Under the pieces are notes generated by a model that searched no databases, was not told the DNA's origin, and saw nothing but the letters and a program-made list of their open reading frames with translations. Positions 1 to 9,632 of a stretch of DNA of 64,000 nucleotides are shown piece by piece (the stretch's first letter is position 1; each line of letters opens with the position of its first letter). The stretch is from Streptococcus chenjunshii (lineage in GTDB: Bacteria; Bacillota; Bacilli; Lactobacillales; Streptococcaceae). A program made the position numbers and the translations under genes. Where the stretch lies: NCBI RefSeq assembly GCF_003086355.1, contig NZ_CP031733.1:372001-436000 (forward strand). The letters are read 5' to 3'.

Positions 1-318
1 TGTTAACGCTGCCAGAGCAAATATAGCTAAAGCTTGTAAGGGAACCCAAAAAGTTAACTTGATCTGTTTTGTCCAAAGAGAAAAATCAAAATTTCGCCAC
101 AACAGATACATAAAGGCAAAAAAAAGCCAAATCAGCTGAACAGCTAAAGCCTGATAATTTTGCAGAGACGAAAAAGTAACATTTTCCTGAATGGCTTTTA
201 AATCATTGCCTGTTACCAGATATTGAAAGATGGATCTGTAAATAGCAAAACCGAACATAATTCCTGTCAGCGCTAATAAATCGAACCATTTTAAATGTTT
301 CAGCTTTTCCTTTTGCAT
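1..318 (-). CDS. Membrane protein, N-terminal part only (possible CPBP-family protease)
   Basis: The reading frame runs off the left edge, so only about 106 N-terminal codons are visible. It starts at an ATG with an AGGAG ribosome binding site on the minus strand at 326-330. The product opens with charged residues (MQKEKLKHLKWFDLL) and then shows at least three hydrophobic stretches, so it is an integral membrane protein. The opening, with WFDLL followed by FGFAIYRS, resembles streptococcal CPBP (Abi) intramembrane proteases. Their catalytic motifs lie further C-terminal and are outside the window, so the assignment is tentative. A family A repeat ends about 10 bases upstream of the ribosome binding site. 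Confidence 0.5.
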   Translation of the reverse strand, partial: MQKEKLKHLKWFDLLALTGIMFGFAIYRSIFQYLVTGNDLKAIQENVTFSSLQNYQALAVQLIWLFFAFMYLLWRNFDFSLWTKQIKLTFWVPLQALAIFALAALT

Positions 319-335
319 AAAACGACTCCTCACAT

Positions 336-582
336 AAGATATAAAGGCCGTTAAGAACGCAAAAGGAAAATAGGCGGTAAGTCCGAAATCTATGATTTCG
401 CAGACGCACCCCTGCCAGGACGACTAGAAGGGTGCGGTCGGCTGTTAAGACGACAAAGCCTTCAGACGTCTACGGCTGGCTAAGCCCTGTGACAAAACCT
501 CAAATGATAGGTCCCCTCACTCTCCCAGTTTCAGGTTCGGGCTGCCTGTGCATTGCTGCAGCGTTTAGGCCGTGTTTAGTTT
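336..582 (-). repeat. Dispersed repeat family A, copy 1
   Basis: This copy begins with a form of the conserved end aagatacaaaggccgtt and contains the core ggtaagtccgaaatc, then cagacgcacccctgcc and tagaagggtgcggtcggctg. It finishes near taggccgtgtttagtt. The same words recur at nine other places in the window. The end facing the minus-strand gene lies just upstream of that gene's ribosome binding site. Nothing else recognisable is present between this copy and the response regulator gene at 827. Confidence 0.8.
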
Positions 583-826
583 AATTTTTTAAGCTTAAGA
601 CTTGACTTTATTGTCTGGCTTCTTTAGCTTACATTCATTCTAACAGTTCTTTCTATTGTCACAGTGTCGCCTGTCTGTTTTTTTTCTGTTTTTTTAAACA
701 GCAATAATTGGTATTTCGTTTAAAGACCGGTCCTTAGGCTGACTAGTCTGTTTCTTATGCGCTCCGGCCCCCTTGCCGAAAGGGCGGACTTATGTTTATA
801 ATAAAAGAGAGAGCAGGGAGGTTTTT

Positions 827-1480
827 ATGGTAAAAATATTAGTTGTGGAAGATGATCCTGTTATTAATCAGGTAGTCAGTGAATTTTTGAAGGAGCACCA
901 TTATCAGGTTGAGTCAGTCTTTGATGGAAAAGCAGCTTTAAACTGTTTTTATAAGGAGAGCTTTGATTTGATTATCCTTGACATCATGATTCCTCATGTT
1001 AGCGGTCTAGAAGTGTTGAAGGAGATACGGCAGAGCTCGGCAGTGCCGGTCATGATGCTGACAGCAATGGCAGACGAAGCCACTCAGCTGCTCAGTTTTA
1101 ACCATTTAATCAGCGATTATGTGGTTAAGCCTTTTTCGCCTTTGATTTTAATGAAACGCATTGAAAATATCCTGCGGGGAAAATCGGATGCTGCCTCCAT
1201 CATAATTGATGACATTACGATTTATCCTGAAGAAGGAGCAGTCTATCTTCTTAATGAAGCTGTCAGCCTGACTAAAAAAGAATATGAAATCCTTTTATTT
1301 TTAGCCATGAGGCGCGGGAAGATTGTCAGCCGTGATCTTTTGATGAACAGTATTTGGGGCTACAGTGAACTGGACAGCCGGGTTTTAGACAATCACGTCA
1401 AAAATCTGCGAAAAAAACTGCCTTCCCTGCCCCTAAAAACCGTTATCGGCCGCGGTTACCAGATTGAGAAGGTGTCATAA
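827..1480 (+). CDS. Two-component response regulator, OmpR/PhoB class
   Basis: This 217-residue DNA-binding response regulator has a receiver domain at about 1-120, with the acidic pair D9/D10, phospho-acceptor D52 in LIILDIMIP, switch threonine in MMLTAM and lysine in VVKPFSP. A winged-helix output domain follows at about 125-217 (KKEYEILLFLA, ending in VIGRGYQI). The start is the ATG preceded by GGGAGG at 815-820; the frame is open further upstream but without a comparable site. Its stop shares one base with the kinase start (TAATG), so the pair is translationally coupled. It resembles the S. mutans ScnR regulator and, as I recall, lies next to ybaB as in that species; this equivalence is from memory. 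Confidence 0.9.
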   Translation: MVKILVVEDDPVINQVVSEFLKEHHYQVESVFDGKAALNCFYKESFDLIILDIMIPHVSGLEVLKEIRQSSAVPVMMLTAMADEATQLLSFNHLISDYVVKPFSPLILMKRIENILRGKSDAASIIIDDITIYPEEGAVYLLNEAVSLTKKEYEILLFLAMRRGKIVSRDLLMNSIWGYSELDSRVLDNHVKNLRKKLPSLPLKTVIGRGYQIEKVS

Positions 1481-2847
1481 TGGGAATTGTCCGTAAAAAT
1501 TTTCTCATTGTCAGTTTAATGATTAGCCTGACCTTTCTTTTTCTGCTGGCGTTTCTTTACTTTGTCATGCCTATTTACTATAATGAAGCTAAAAAACAAG
1601 AACTTAGGCAGGATTTTGTCAGTACTGTCAGACAGGTAGATGGTCTCTCGAAAGATGATATCATTAAAAAAATGGCTGTCCAGGACCGTAAGCAGGTTAA
1701 TATTTTATATGTTTTATTCGACAGTTCTGGGGAAGTCATCTACCCTAACTTATCGGATGAAACTGTCAGTGACCAGGATCAAGACTATATTGAAGAAACA
1801 AATTATGATGAGATAGGAGCCTGGACCAAAGCCATAACCTCGGAAGAAGGGGAAAAATATACTGTTCAGGCTGAGTATGGTTTCAATTCGCTGTCCGCCG
1901 TCAGTCAGCTCTTGGTGACTTTTTACCCTTTTGTTATTCTGCTTGTTATCTCTTTGGCCGGTTTGGTGGCTTATGTTTACAGCCGTCTGTCCAACCAAAG
2001 GATAAGAGCGATTTCACAGACAGCCAGACAAATGCAAAGTTTGGATAAAAACCTTTCCTGCCAAATAAAGGGTCATGATGAAATCGCAGCTTTAGCCGAG
2101 GATGTTAACCATCTTTACGCAAAATTACTGACCAGCATTGAAGAATTAAAGGCAGAAAATGAAAGAACAATTGAGCGTGAGCGGCAAAAATCGGAATTTC
2201 TGCGGATGAGTTCACATGAATTAAAGACACCTTTGGCCAGCCTCTTAGGCTTAGTTGAGGGCATGCTTTACAATGTCGGCGATTTTAAGAACCATGATAA
2301 ATATTTACAAAAATGTCGCAGCATTTTGCAGGAACAGTCACAGCTGGTTCAGGCTGTATTAGAGGCGACCAATCTCGATTTGACGATGTCTTCCGCACAT
2401 GAGGCATTTTCCTTGACAGAAGAACTCAGGCAGCATTTGGATACCTACCACGTTTTAGCCGAAATCAAGGCTTATCAGTTTATAACTGACTTAGATCCTG
2501 TTACAGTAACAGCCAATCCTGTTTATCTTTTAAAAGCCATAAAGAACCTTTTAGACAATGCTTTTCGTTATACCAAAGAAGGGGGAACCATTCAGCTTAG
2601 ACTGACCAGGCAGCAGCTGGTGATAGAAAATGAGGCAGATTATCTGTTAAAAGAAAATGAACTGGAGCAGATTTTTCAGCCTTTTTACCGCCCCGATTTC
2701 AGCCGAAGCCGAAAAGACGGCGGTACCGGCATCGGTCTCTTTTTAGTTCAGCAAATTCTGGATAAGCATGGCATGGCTTATAAATTTGAGCGGACGGCAG
2801 ACAAAACCATGCGCTTCACAATTGACTTGTCACAAAAGATGCTCTGA
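1480..2847 (+). CDS. Sensor histidine kinase, partner of the preceding regulator
   Basis: This 455-residue membrane kinase has a first membrane helix at about 9-31, an extracellular domain of about 110 residues and a second helix at about 146-168. A HAMP linker follows, then the dimerisation domain with phospho-acceptor His246 in SSHELKTPLASLL. The ATP-binding domain shows an N box (NLLDNAFRYTKEGG) and a G box (GGTGIGLFLVQQ). It autophosphorylates and hands phosphate to the regulator encoded immediately upstream. The signal sensed cannot be told from the sequence. The gene ends inside its own terminator hairpin. ScnK of S. mutans is the closest named candidate, by recollection only. Confidence 0.9.
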   Translation: MGIVRKNFLIVSLMISLTFLFLLAFLYFVMPIYYNEAKKQELRQDFVSTVRQVDGLSKDDIIKKMAVQDRKQVNILYVLFDSSGEVIYPNLSDETVSDQDQDYIEETNYDEIGAWTKAITSEEGEKYTVQAEYGFNSLSAVSQLLVTFYPFVILLVISLAGLVAYVYSRLSNQRIRAISQTARQMQSLDKNLSCQIKGHDEIAALAEDVNHLYAKLLTSIEELKAENERTIERERQKSEFLRMSSHELKTPLASLLGLVEGMLYNVGDFKNHDKYLQKCRSILQEQSQLVQAVLEATNLDLTMSSAHEAFSLTEELRQHLDTYHVLAEIKAYQFITDLDPVTVTANPVYLLKAIKNLLDNAFRYTKEGGTIQLRLTRQQLVIENEADYLLKENELEQIFQPFYRPDFSRSRKDGGTGIGLFLVQQILDKHGMAYKFERTADKTMRFTIDLSQKML

Positions 2848-2874
2848 TTCTATTATGCAGAATCAGAGCTTTTC
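2841..2874 (+). terminator. Terminator of the two-component operon
   Basis: A perfect 11-bp stem (GCTCTGATTCT paired with AGAATCAGAGC, 7-base loop) is followed by TTTT. The kinase stop codon lies inside the left arm. Confidence 0.9.
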
Positions 2875-2907
2875 GTTATTTATACTGCAGCATGCTGCTT
2901 TTACCCC

Positions 2908-3207
2908 CTAAAAAGGGAGCTTACCGGCAAACTGCCCCATTGTTTTCTGACTGGCCTCTTCAACCTGTTTAAGTGCATCGTTGATAGCCTGGCTGGTCAT
3001 ATCCGCAAGCGTTTCAATATCTTCAGGGTCAACAACTGCTTCTTTGTAGTCAATTGAAACCAGTTTTTTATCTCCAGTAAAGGTGACGACCACAAGTTCC
3101 TGAGCAGATTTGCCCACAAAAGTAGTCTTGGCTAATTCAGCCTGCTTAGCTTCCATCTGCTTTTGCAGTTTTTGCGCTTGCTTCATCATATTTTGCATGT
3201 TCATCAT
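2908..3207 (-). CDS. ybaB: YbaB/EbfC family nucleoid-associated protein
   Basis: This 99-residue protein starts [18 protein letters not shown] and ends GQFAGKLPF, both typical of the YbaB/EbfC family of small dimeric DNA-binding proteins. Family members bind DNA with little specificity; some affect gene expression and the gene often lies beside recombination genes. The start was chosen because it matches the usual family length and has AAAGGA about ten bases upstream; an in-frame extension to 3303 would run into the leader and has no family support. A promoter is visible at 3371-3398, leaving a leader of about 160 bases containing a CCGCAGTACTGCGG palindrome. Confidence 0.92.
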   Translation of the reverse strand: MMNMQNMMKQAQKLQKQMEAKQAELAKTTFVGKSAQELVVVTFTGDKKLVSIDYKEAVVDPEDIETLADMTSQAINDALKQVEEASQKTMGQFAGKLPF

Positions 3208-3370
3208 AATGTTTTTGTGATTCCTTTCATAACGGGCTTTGAGCCTTATTTTATTTGGTTGGCGGGGGCTAAAACTCTCGCGGCAGACAACCCTGCCTAT
3301 CAAGGGACTTGCCTGCCTGTCACCGCTGATAACCCTGCTTACAGCCGCAGTACTGCGGAGCCCGTTTCTT

Positions 3371-3398
3371 ATTATATCATTTTTGGTCTTCAGTTCAA
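3371..3398 (-). promoter_or_regulatory. Probable ybaB promoter
   Basis: Read on the minus strand: TTGAAC, a 16-base spacer, then a perfect TATAAT. It lies about 160 bases upstream of the ybaB start. Confidence 0.6.
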
Positions 3399-3423
3399 AA
3401 CTGGATGAAGATAACAGCAGTAA

Positions 3424-3488
3424 AAAGAGAATGAGACAAAAATCGATAATTCGGAGAAATACGATTTTGCCGTCCCATTCTCTTTTTA
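3424..3488 (-). terminator. Terminator of the aldo/keto reductase gene
   Basis: A long imperfect hairpin has outer arms AAAAAGAGAATG and CATTCTCTTTTT and an inner AAATCG/CGATTT pairing. It sits just downstream of the minus-strand reductase. Its inner half resembles the hairpin at 7385-7441. Confidence 0.75.
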
Positions 3489-3492
3489 GCAG

Positions 3493-4419
3493 TTATGGCA
3501 GGAATTTTCCGGAAGCAAGATAGAGCTGGTACCATTCATGGTGGGTGAGCTCAACATCGCTGGCTGAGCAGATATCTATGAGGTGATGCGGATTCATGGT
3601 GCCGGTTATAGCCTGCATTTTAGCTGGGTGGCGAAGAATCCAGGCAATTGCGATAGCTGCTTTGGAAACCTGATATTTATCAGCCAACTCCTGCAGAGCC
3701 TTGTTGAGTTCCGGATATTTCGGACTGTCGATGAAGCTGCCTTCAAACATGCCGTACTGGAGAGGCGACCAAGCCTGAATAGTAATATCATGCAGCCGGC
3801 AGTAATCCAGTGTGCCGTTGTCACGATCGATGGACATATCAGTCGTCTTGTTATTGATATACAAAGTTTGGTCGATCAGCTGGGACTGTTCCAATGATAA
3901 CTGAAGCTGATTGAAAATTAATGGCTGCTTGACATATTTTTTAAGCAATTCGATTTGCATGACTGGAACATTGCTGACACCAAAATAGCGCACTTTTCCA
4001 GATTTTTCAAGCTGATCGAATGCTTCGGCAACCTGCTCCGGTTCAAAAATTAAATCGGGACGGTGAAGAAGGACTGAGTCAAGATGGTCGGTCTTTAAAC
4101 GGCGCAGACTGTCATCGACACGTGCCAGAATATTCTCCTTGCTCCAATCAAATTCATTGCGGTCAAATTCCAGACCTACCTTAGACTGAATAAAGATCTC
4201 TTCACGGCTGAGTCCGGTTTGACCAAACGCTTCCCCAAAGCGGGATTCGGCTTCGCCATGTCCGTAGACCGTAGCGTGATCGAAAAAAGTAACACCATAT
4301 TCAGCTGCTGTTTCAATTATTTTGGCCGCTTCTGAAACGGATAAGGCAGGCATACGCATACAGCCAAGCACAATTGCCGCCGCTTTCTGCGGCCCCTGAG
4401 AAACCTTAATTGTTTTCAT
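3493..4419 (-). CDS. Aldo/keto reductase
   Basis: This 308-residue NAD(P)H-dependent aldo/keto reductase has a complete visible catalytic tetrad: D47 and Y52 in FFDHATVYG, K80 in FIQSKVG and H119 in SVLLHRPD. The barrel signature VRYFGVSN and the cofactor-binding C-terminal region are present, resembling the YdhF group. It reduces small aldehydes or ketones; the physiological substrate is unknown. The gene diverges from adhC. Its promoter is the same unusual 19-bp-spacer type as the adhC promoter, and both carry a TTAGAC/GTCTAA-like dyad, so the reductase is probably co-regulated with the formaldehyde detoxification genes. Confidence 0.9.
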   Translation of the reverse strand: MKTIKVSQGPQKAAAIVLGCMRMPALSVSEAAKIIETAAEYGVTFFDHATVYGHGEAESRFGEAFGQTGLSREEIFIQSKVGLEFDRNEFDWSKENILARVDDSLRRLKTDHLDSVLLHRPDLIFEPEQVAEAFDQLEKSGKVRYFGVSNVPVMQIELLKKYVKQPLIFNQLQLSLEQSQLIDQTLYINNKTTDMSIDRDNGTLDYCRLHDITIQAWSPLQYGMFEGSFIDSPKYPELNKALQELADKYQVSKAAIAIAWILRHPAKMQAITGTMNPHHLIDICSASDVELTHHEWYQLYLASGKFLP

Positions 4420-4447
4420 CTTCTACCTCCATATGTTTGATACCCTT

Positions 4448-4478
4448 ATTATAACCCTTAGACTAGGTCTAAAGTCAA
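4448..4478 (-). promoter_or_regulatory. MerR-type promoter of the aldo/keto reductase gene
   Basis: On the minus strand this reads TTGACT, a 19-bp spacer, then TATAAT. The spacer is filled by the dyad TTAGACCTAGTCTAA. A 19-bp spacer with a centred dyad is the hallmark of promoters activated by MerR-family proteins. Confidence 0.8.
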
Positions 4479-4534
4479 CCCAAAAAGTATGGACAAAAAT
4501 AAACTCACCATGCAGCAGCAAAAAAGTTAAATCA

Positions 4535-4565
4535 TTGACTTAGAGTAAGTCTAATATGTTAAGAT
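4535..4565 (+). promoter_or_regulatory. MerR-type promoter of adhC-estD
   Basis: TTGACT at 4535-4540 and TAAGAT at 4560-4565 are separated by 19 bp. The spacer carries an imperfect dyad with arms TTAGA and TCTAA. It mirrors the divergent promoter 60 bp away, so one MerR protein probably controls both. Confidence 0.8.
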
Positions 4566-4600
4566 AAGCTAAGAGCCAAGTTGTTAGCTTGAGCTGATAA

Positions 4601-5746
<1,146 letters not shown>

Positions 5747-5758
5747 GAAGAGGTTGAT

Positions 5759-6595
5759 ATGAAACGATTATCAAAAAACAGAATCTTTGGTGGCTGGCAT
5801 GAACGCTACAGTCATCAGTCAACAAGCACTCAAACTGAGATGGTCTTTGCTATCTACTTGCCGCCACAGATTGGGGAAGGGCAAAAAGTACCAGTTCTTT
5901 ACTTCCTATCAGGTTTGACCTGTACCGATGAGAATTTTTCAACCAAGGCAGGGGCACAGCAGTATGCCGCCAAATACGGTCTTGCTCTGGTGATACCGGA
6001 TACATCGCCGCGCGGCAAGGAGGTTGCAGATGACGAAGCTTATGATTTGGGACAAGGAGCTGGTTTTTATCTCAATGCTTCGCAAGCACCTTGGGCGGAG
6101 CATTACCGTATGTATGATTATATTGTAGACGAATTGCCTAAGCTGATTGAAGCGCATTTCCCGGTGACAGAGGAGCGCTCCATTTTCGGACACAGTATGG
6201 GCGGGCACGGCGCTCTTCAGATTGCTTTAAAAAATCCCAACCGCTATGCTTCTGTCTCAGCTTTTGCACCTATTGTCAATCCGATAGATGTCCCGTGGGG
6301 TAAAAAAGCGTTTACAGCTTATCTTGGCGAAGATAAGACTGCTTGGGCTGCTTATGACAGTGTCCAATTGCTGGGACATGCCCAAAATGTCTGCCCTGTT
6401 TTAATTGATCAGGGATTGTCAGATAGTTTTTATCCTGAACAGCTGCAGCCTGAAATTTTTGAGGAGAAGGCCGAAAAGAAAGGTATCCCAATCTGCTTGA
6501 ATCTGCGTGAAGGTTATGATCACAGCTATTATTTCATTGCTAGTTTTGTTGAGCAGCATATTGTTTTTCATGCTAAATATTTGGGACTTCTGTAA
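5759..6595 (+). CDS. fghA: S-formylglutathione hydrolase (esterase D)
   Basis: This 278-residue alpha/beta-hydrolase of the esterase D family has its nucleophile serine in [11 protein letters not shown]. The oxyanion-side motif is [12 protein letters not shown] and the catalytic histidine lies near the end in GYDHSYYFI. It completes formaldehyde detoxification by hydrolysing S-formylglutathione to formate and glutathione. It begins 12 bases after adhC with AAGAGG as ribosome binding site, so the two genes form one operon. No terminator is obvious directly after it; a fragment of repeat family A separates it from the MerR gene. Confidence 0.93.
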   Translation: MKRLSKNRIFGGWHERYSHQSTSTQTEMVFAIYLPPQIGEGQKVPVLYFLSGLTCTDENFSTKAGAQQYAAKYGLALVIPDTSPRGKEVADDEAYDLGQGAGFYLNASQAPWAEHYRMYDYIVDELPKLIEAHFPVTEERSIFGHSMGGHGALQIALKNPNRYASVSAFAPIVNPIDVPWGKKAFTAYLGEDKTAWAAYDSVQLLGHAQNVCPVLIDQGLSDSFYPEQLQPEIFEEKAEKKGIPICLNLREGYDHSYYFIASFVEQHIVFHAKYLGLL

Positions 6596-6659
6596 AGAGA
6601 TAATCGGCCCTGACTTTGATTTAGCTAGGATCTAAATATCATATCAGGCAAAAAATGAA

Positions 6660-6752
6660 TGTGGCTTAAAAGCTGCAGGAGTGCGCTAATGAAATCGGAG
6701 ATTTCAGACTTACGGCCTATTTTTGCTTTGTTCTTTTCACGGCCTTTGTAAC
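6660..6752 (+). repeat. Dispersed repeat family A, short copy
   Basis: This fragment, in the orientation opposite to copy 1, contains gaaatcggagatttcaga, cttacggcct and cacggcctttgtaactt. It stops about 10 bases before the ribosome binding site of the MerR gene. Confidence 0.7.
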
Positions 6753-6775
6753 TTAATAAAAGAAAGGACTATTCT

Positions 6776-7249
6776 ATGACGACAATCAAGCAGGTTTCTG
6801 AGGAGCTTGGTCTGTCACCGCATTCTATTCGCTTTTATGAAAAAGAAGGAATGGTTACAATCCCACGTAATGCCCATGGTATCAGAGATTTCGATGTGAG
6901 CAGCATTGATCGTTTGAAAGCTATTGCGCATTACCGCCGTGTGGGAATGTCTTTGCGGGATATTCAAGCTATTTTAGCGGAATTTCATAACCATGCCCTA
7001 TCAACAAAACTTTTAGAAAAAACACAAATTAAATTGGAAAAGCAGATTGAGGAGCTTAAGGAAACGAACGCTTATCTAACCGAAAAGATAAAAATTCACA
7101 GGCGTTTAGCCGAATTAGAGGCGCGAGGATATGATGAAAATAGGCGAACGGCAGCTTATTATGAGATGAGGCTGCAGGACACAGAAGAGGCAGAAAATCT
7201 TGATAGGCAGGTGCGGAAGCAAGGAAAAATCCGCAAGAAAAATAGCTAA
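6776..7249 (+). CDS. MerR-family transcriptional regulator (NmlR/AdhR-like position, no cysteine)
   Basis: This 157-residue protein has an N-terminal MerR winged helix (IKQVSEELGLSPHSIRFYEK) and a long coiled-coil dimerisation helix at about 80-120. It lies next to adhC-estD and the divergent reductase, both with MerR-type promoters, so it is the likely activator. Known regulators of such units (NmlR of pneumococcus, AdhR of Bacillus) sense electrophiles through a conserved cysteine. This protein contains no cysteine at all, so it either senses differently or serves another target. It is also longer than NmlR, with a basic tail. AAAGGA upstream supports the start. Confidence 0.88.
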   Translation: MTTIKQVSEELGLSPHSIRFYEKEGMVTIPRNAHGIRDFDVSSIDRLKAIAHYRRVGMSLRDIQAILAEFHNHALSTKLLEKTQIKLEKQIEELKETNAYLTEKIKIHRRLAELEARGYDENRRTAAYYEMRLQDTEEAENLDRQVRKQGKIRKKNS

Positions 7250-7384
7250 CAAGATGAATTTTAATGACAGACAGCTCCCTGATAATTGAGAAGTATCAGC
7301 AAAAAAGGCTTCTTTCATTTTATAACAGTCTCTGCTGAATATATAGTGTCTATCCGATAATCAAGTTCAAAAAACAAACAGAAG

Positions 7385-7441
7385 AAAAAGCGGAACAAAA
7401 TCAAAAATTTCAGAGAAATTCGATTTTGTTCCGCTTTTTTG
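7385..7441 (+). terminator. Bidirectional terminator after the MerR gene
   Basis: A long near-perfect hairpin with arms AAAAAGCGGAACAAAATC and GATTTTGTTCCGCTTTTT. It ends in T runs on both strands and resembles the inner part of the hairpin at 3424-3488. Confidence 0.85.
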
Positions 7442-7655
7442 TATCCTGTCTGTACGGCTTTATCAAAAGAATGACTGCGGTAAACTGTCATTCTAGATCA
7501 GGCTTCAGTTTATGGTGGCTTGAAACCGTTACGTTAATAGTGTGTATGAAAAGAGTGGGGGTTGATATGGAGTACTTGTGCTTTTTCGTCCTTTCGGGCA
7601 CCGGTCAACTTTATCAATGACTTAAGAACTGCAGGCTGCGGCTTTATTGCCTCAG
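7442..7655. other. Intergenic stretch without recognised features
   Basis: Between the terminator and the end of the minus-strand GntR-type gene no convincing coding frame, promoter or repeat was seen. Together with 7250-7384 this gap is about 400 bases. Confidence 0.5.
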
Positions 7656-8288
7656 CTATTTCTTTAAATGAAAAACATCAGCCATTCTGTTATAGCTGGC
7701 TTCCTCGCCAATAAAATAAATCAGATCATCTTTCTGCAATTTTTGGTAGGGACTGGGAGCTAAGAGAAGCTCATTGTTTCTTTCAATAGCCACAAGGACT
7801 GCTCCTGTTTTATGCCATATCTGCGCCTCCTGAATCTGCATACCGATGAGTTCTGAATCGGCAGTCAGTCTCAATCCGTAAGGATCAAGAGGGTATTTTT
7901 TGGTAACCAGTTTGGTTTGCTCTAAATAAACAGAGACTAAGCCCTTAAGCTCTAAGAGGCTTTTTTCTTGTTCATCAATTTTTTTAAGAATTCGTTCCTT
8001 CTGGGTTTCGGCATCATTTGTACTGTCGAACTCTTCGACAAATTCTATTGCCTTTTCCTTGGATAAGACGACAGCTCCGCTGCCGTGTTTCAGTGAGACA
8101 ATATGCAGATCGGCCAGAATATTCAAAGCACGTCTGGTTGTTTCCGGAGAAACGCTAAAAGTAGAAGCCAAAGTGGAGCGGGATTTGATTTTTTCTCCGA
8201 CAGGGTATTCACCGATAGCAATTTTTTTAGCTACTTCAACGGCAATTTTTTGAAATTTTGCCGTTTTTACAATTTTTCGATTAGGCAT
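7656..8288 (-). CDS. busR: GntR-type repressor with RCK_C domain (BusR-like)
   Basis: This 210-residue regulator has an N-terminal GntR winged helix at about 10-80 (KSRSTLASTFSVSPETTRRAL), a coiled-coil segment at about 95-125 and a C-terminal RCK_C (TrkA_C) domain at about 135-208. That architecture is the one described for BusR, the c-di-AMP-dependent repressor of the betaine transporter BusAB in Lactococcus and Streptococcus agalactiae. The busAB genes are not adjacent here. The gene instead diverges from an Asp23/Gls24 stress operon whose promoter carries dyads that could be operators. The start has an AGGAGG site upstream. c-di-AMP binding is inferred from domain similarity only. Confidence 0.75.
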   Translation of the reverse strand: MPNRKIVKTAKFQKIAVEVAKKIAIGEYPVGEKIKSRSTLASTFSVSPETTRRALNILADLHIVSLKHGSGAVVLSKEKAIEFVEEFDSTNDAETQKERILKKIDEQEKSLLELKGLVSVYLEQTKLVTKKYPLDPYGLRLTADSELIGMQIQEAQIWHKTGAVLVAIERNNELLLAPSPYQKLQKDDLIYFIGEEASYNRMADVFHLKK

Positions 8289-8310
8289 AATTCCTCCTGT
8301 ATTAAAAAAT

Positions 8311-8346
8311 GGCTGAAACCGAGCAAGGGGTTAACTGTTTCAGCCT
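8311..8346. other. Hairpin in the busR-like leader
   Basis: Inverted repeat GGCTGAAAC ... GTTTCAGCC with a 17-base loop, immediately upstream of the minus-strand repressor gene. It has no T run on either side. Its role is unknown. Confidence 0.45.
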
Positions 8347-8622
8347 GAGAGATCTTTTATAGCGGCTGAAACGGAACGGATCATTATTTTCAGTGCTGAC
8401 TGCGGCCTAATCCTGCTTTTGGCTCAAATAGGCCAGCACCGTTTGGTGCCTCAGGTTTCTTTTGAGAAGTCCAGCTAAGCTCTTGATCAGTCTGGTCAAA
8501 AATTTTTAAAAGCCCTTTCTGAAATCATAGGGGGGCAAAATGCGGGCGTTCCAGATTTGTTTTGTTTAAAGTTTTAAATTATTTTTTTACATTTAATACT
8601 ATAGCATATCAGGGGTTCTTAG

Positions 8623-8722
8623 ACAACATAATATGAAAAAAATGTTGTTACTGAGTAAAAACACTTGACAAGGAAGAATAAGTATAATATAATGACAATA
8701 TACTTTTTAAAAAAAGTTGTCA
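8623..8722 (+). promoter_or_regulatory. Promoter and candidate repressor dyads of the Gls24 operon
   Basis: A consensus promoter is visible: TTGACA at 8665-8670, a 17-bp spacer, TATAAT at 8688-8693. Two dyads flank it: ACAACAT/ATGTTGT at 8623-8648 and TGACAA/TTGTCA at 8693-8722, the second overlapping the -10 and start region. Paired half-sites spaced well apart would suit the BusR-like repressor encoded divergently; that link is inference. Confidence 0.65.
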
Positions 8723-8798
8723 CTAAAAAATGAGGCAGCATTCTTCTATAAAAGAAGTGTCTTTTTTTGAACTTAGTTATTATAAGGAGGAAATTTTT

Positions 8799-9038
8799 AT
8801 GTTATGGTCAATTATTATCGGTGCTTTAATCGGTGTTGCGGCAGGAGCCCTTACTAAAGAAGGCGGCTCGATGGGCTGGATTGCTAATATCGCTGCGGGT
8901 CTGATTGGTTCAGCAGTCGGTCAGGCACTGTTTGGGACATGGGGCCCCAGCTTAGCCGGTATGGCTCTTATCCCTTCAATTTTAGGGGCAGTTATTGTCG
9001 TTGTTGTGGTATCATTTTTCCTAAATCGTGCGAGATAG
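8799..9038 (+). CDS. GlsB/YeaQ/YmgE family stress-response membrane protein
   Basis: This 79-residue, glycine-rich membrane protein has three hydrophobic helices and the family-typical opening IIIGALIGVAAGAL. It is the first gene of the envelope-stress operon. The start is the ATG after a very strong AAGGAGG at 8784-8790; an upstream in-frame codon at 8730 lacks a ribosome binding site. GlsB-type proteins accompany Gls24 in enterococci and streptococci. The biochemical role is not established. Confidence 0.85.
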   Translation: MLWSIIIGALIGVAAGALTKEGGSMGWIANIAAGLIGSAVGQALFGTWGPSLAGMALIPSILGAVIVVVVVSFFLNRAR

Positions 9039-9048
9039 GAGCTGCCAG

Positions 9049-9624
9049 ATGAATAAAGCAGCAAAAACAGTTTTTATTTTGCTTGGTCTGCTTCTTTTTC
9101 TTCTATTAGGTGCTGGGGCTGCCAATCATGTCAGTATAGCCTCACTTCCTGATGAGATGGAAGGGATTGGGCGTTTCTTTAGGGTAGGTTCTGCTGCAGA
9201 AAGTGCTCTATCTCCCTATTTATTTTGGTTAGCTCTTATCTTTATGGGACTCATTTTGACTTTTATACTGATTATTGCTTTTTATCCAAGAACCTATACG
9301 GAAATCGAGCTGGCAGATGACCAGCCAGGAAAGCTAAATCTGAAAAAATCAGCTTTAGAAAGTTACGTACGGGCTATTGTTGAAGCAGAAGGGATAATGA
9401 AATCTCCTGCAGTATCAGCTAAGCTATATAAAAATAGCTTTAAAATCAGGATTTCAGGTAAGATTATTCCGCGTATTAATATCACAGAGAAGTTAGAACA
9501 TCTAAAACAGGAAATCCGTACAGGATTGGATACTTTCTTCGGTATACAAAAGAAAATTAATTATCGGATTGAAGTCAGCCACATTGACAACAAGAGGCAG
9601 ACAGCAGTTAATCGTGTAGAATAG
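9049..9624 (+). CDS. amaP: Alkaline-shock membrane anchor protein AmaP
   Basis: This 191-residue protein has two membrane helices near the N-terminus (about 6-25 and 58-82) followed by a soluble domain. It matches AmaP, which in Staphylococcus anchors the abundant shell protein Asp23 to the cytoplasmic membrane. The start is the ATG 11 bases after the GlsB stop, with AGGAG overlapping that stop. It is followed by a small DUF2273 protein and an Asp23/Gls24 protein, the standard order. The operon is expected to respond to envelope, pH or osmotic stress. Confidence 0.85.
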   Translation: MNKAAKTVFILLGLLLFLLLGAGAANHVSIASLPDEMEGIGRFFRVGSAAESALSPYLFWLALIFMGLILTFILIIAFYPRTYTEIELADDQPGKLNLKKSALESYVRAIVEAEGIMKSPAVSAKLYKNSFKIRISGKIIPRINITEKLEHLKQEIRTGLDTFFGIQKKINYRIEVSHIDNKRQTAVNRVE

Positions 9625-9632
9625 GAGGACAT

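Noticed and set aside
3163..3523. Plus-strand frames overlapping ybaB and its leader
   Set aside because: They are antisense shadows of ybaB and of the aldo/keto reductase terminator region, without ribosome binding sites.
7426..7620. 64-codon frame after the MerR terminator
   Set aside because: It begins inside the terminator hairpin and has no ribosome binding site or recognisable protein features.
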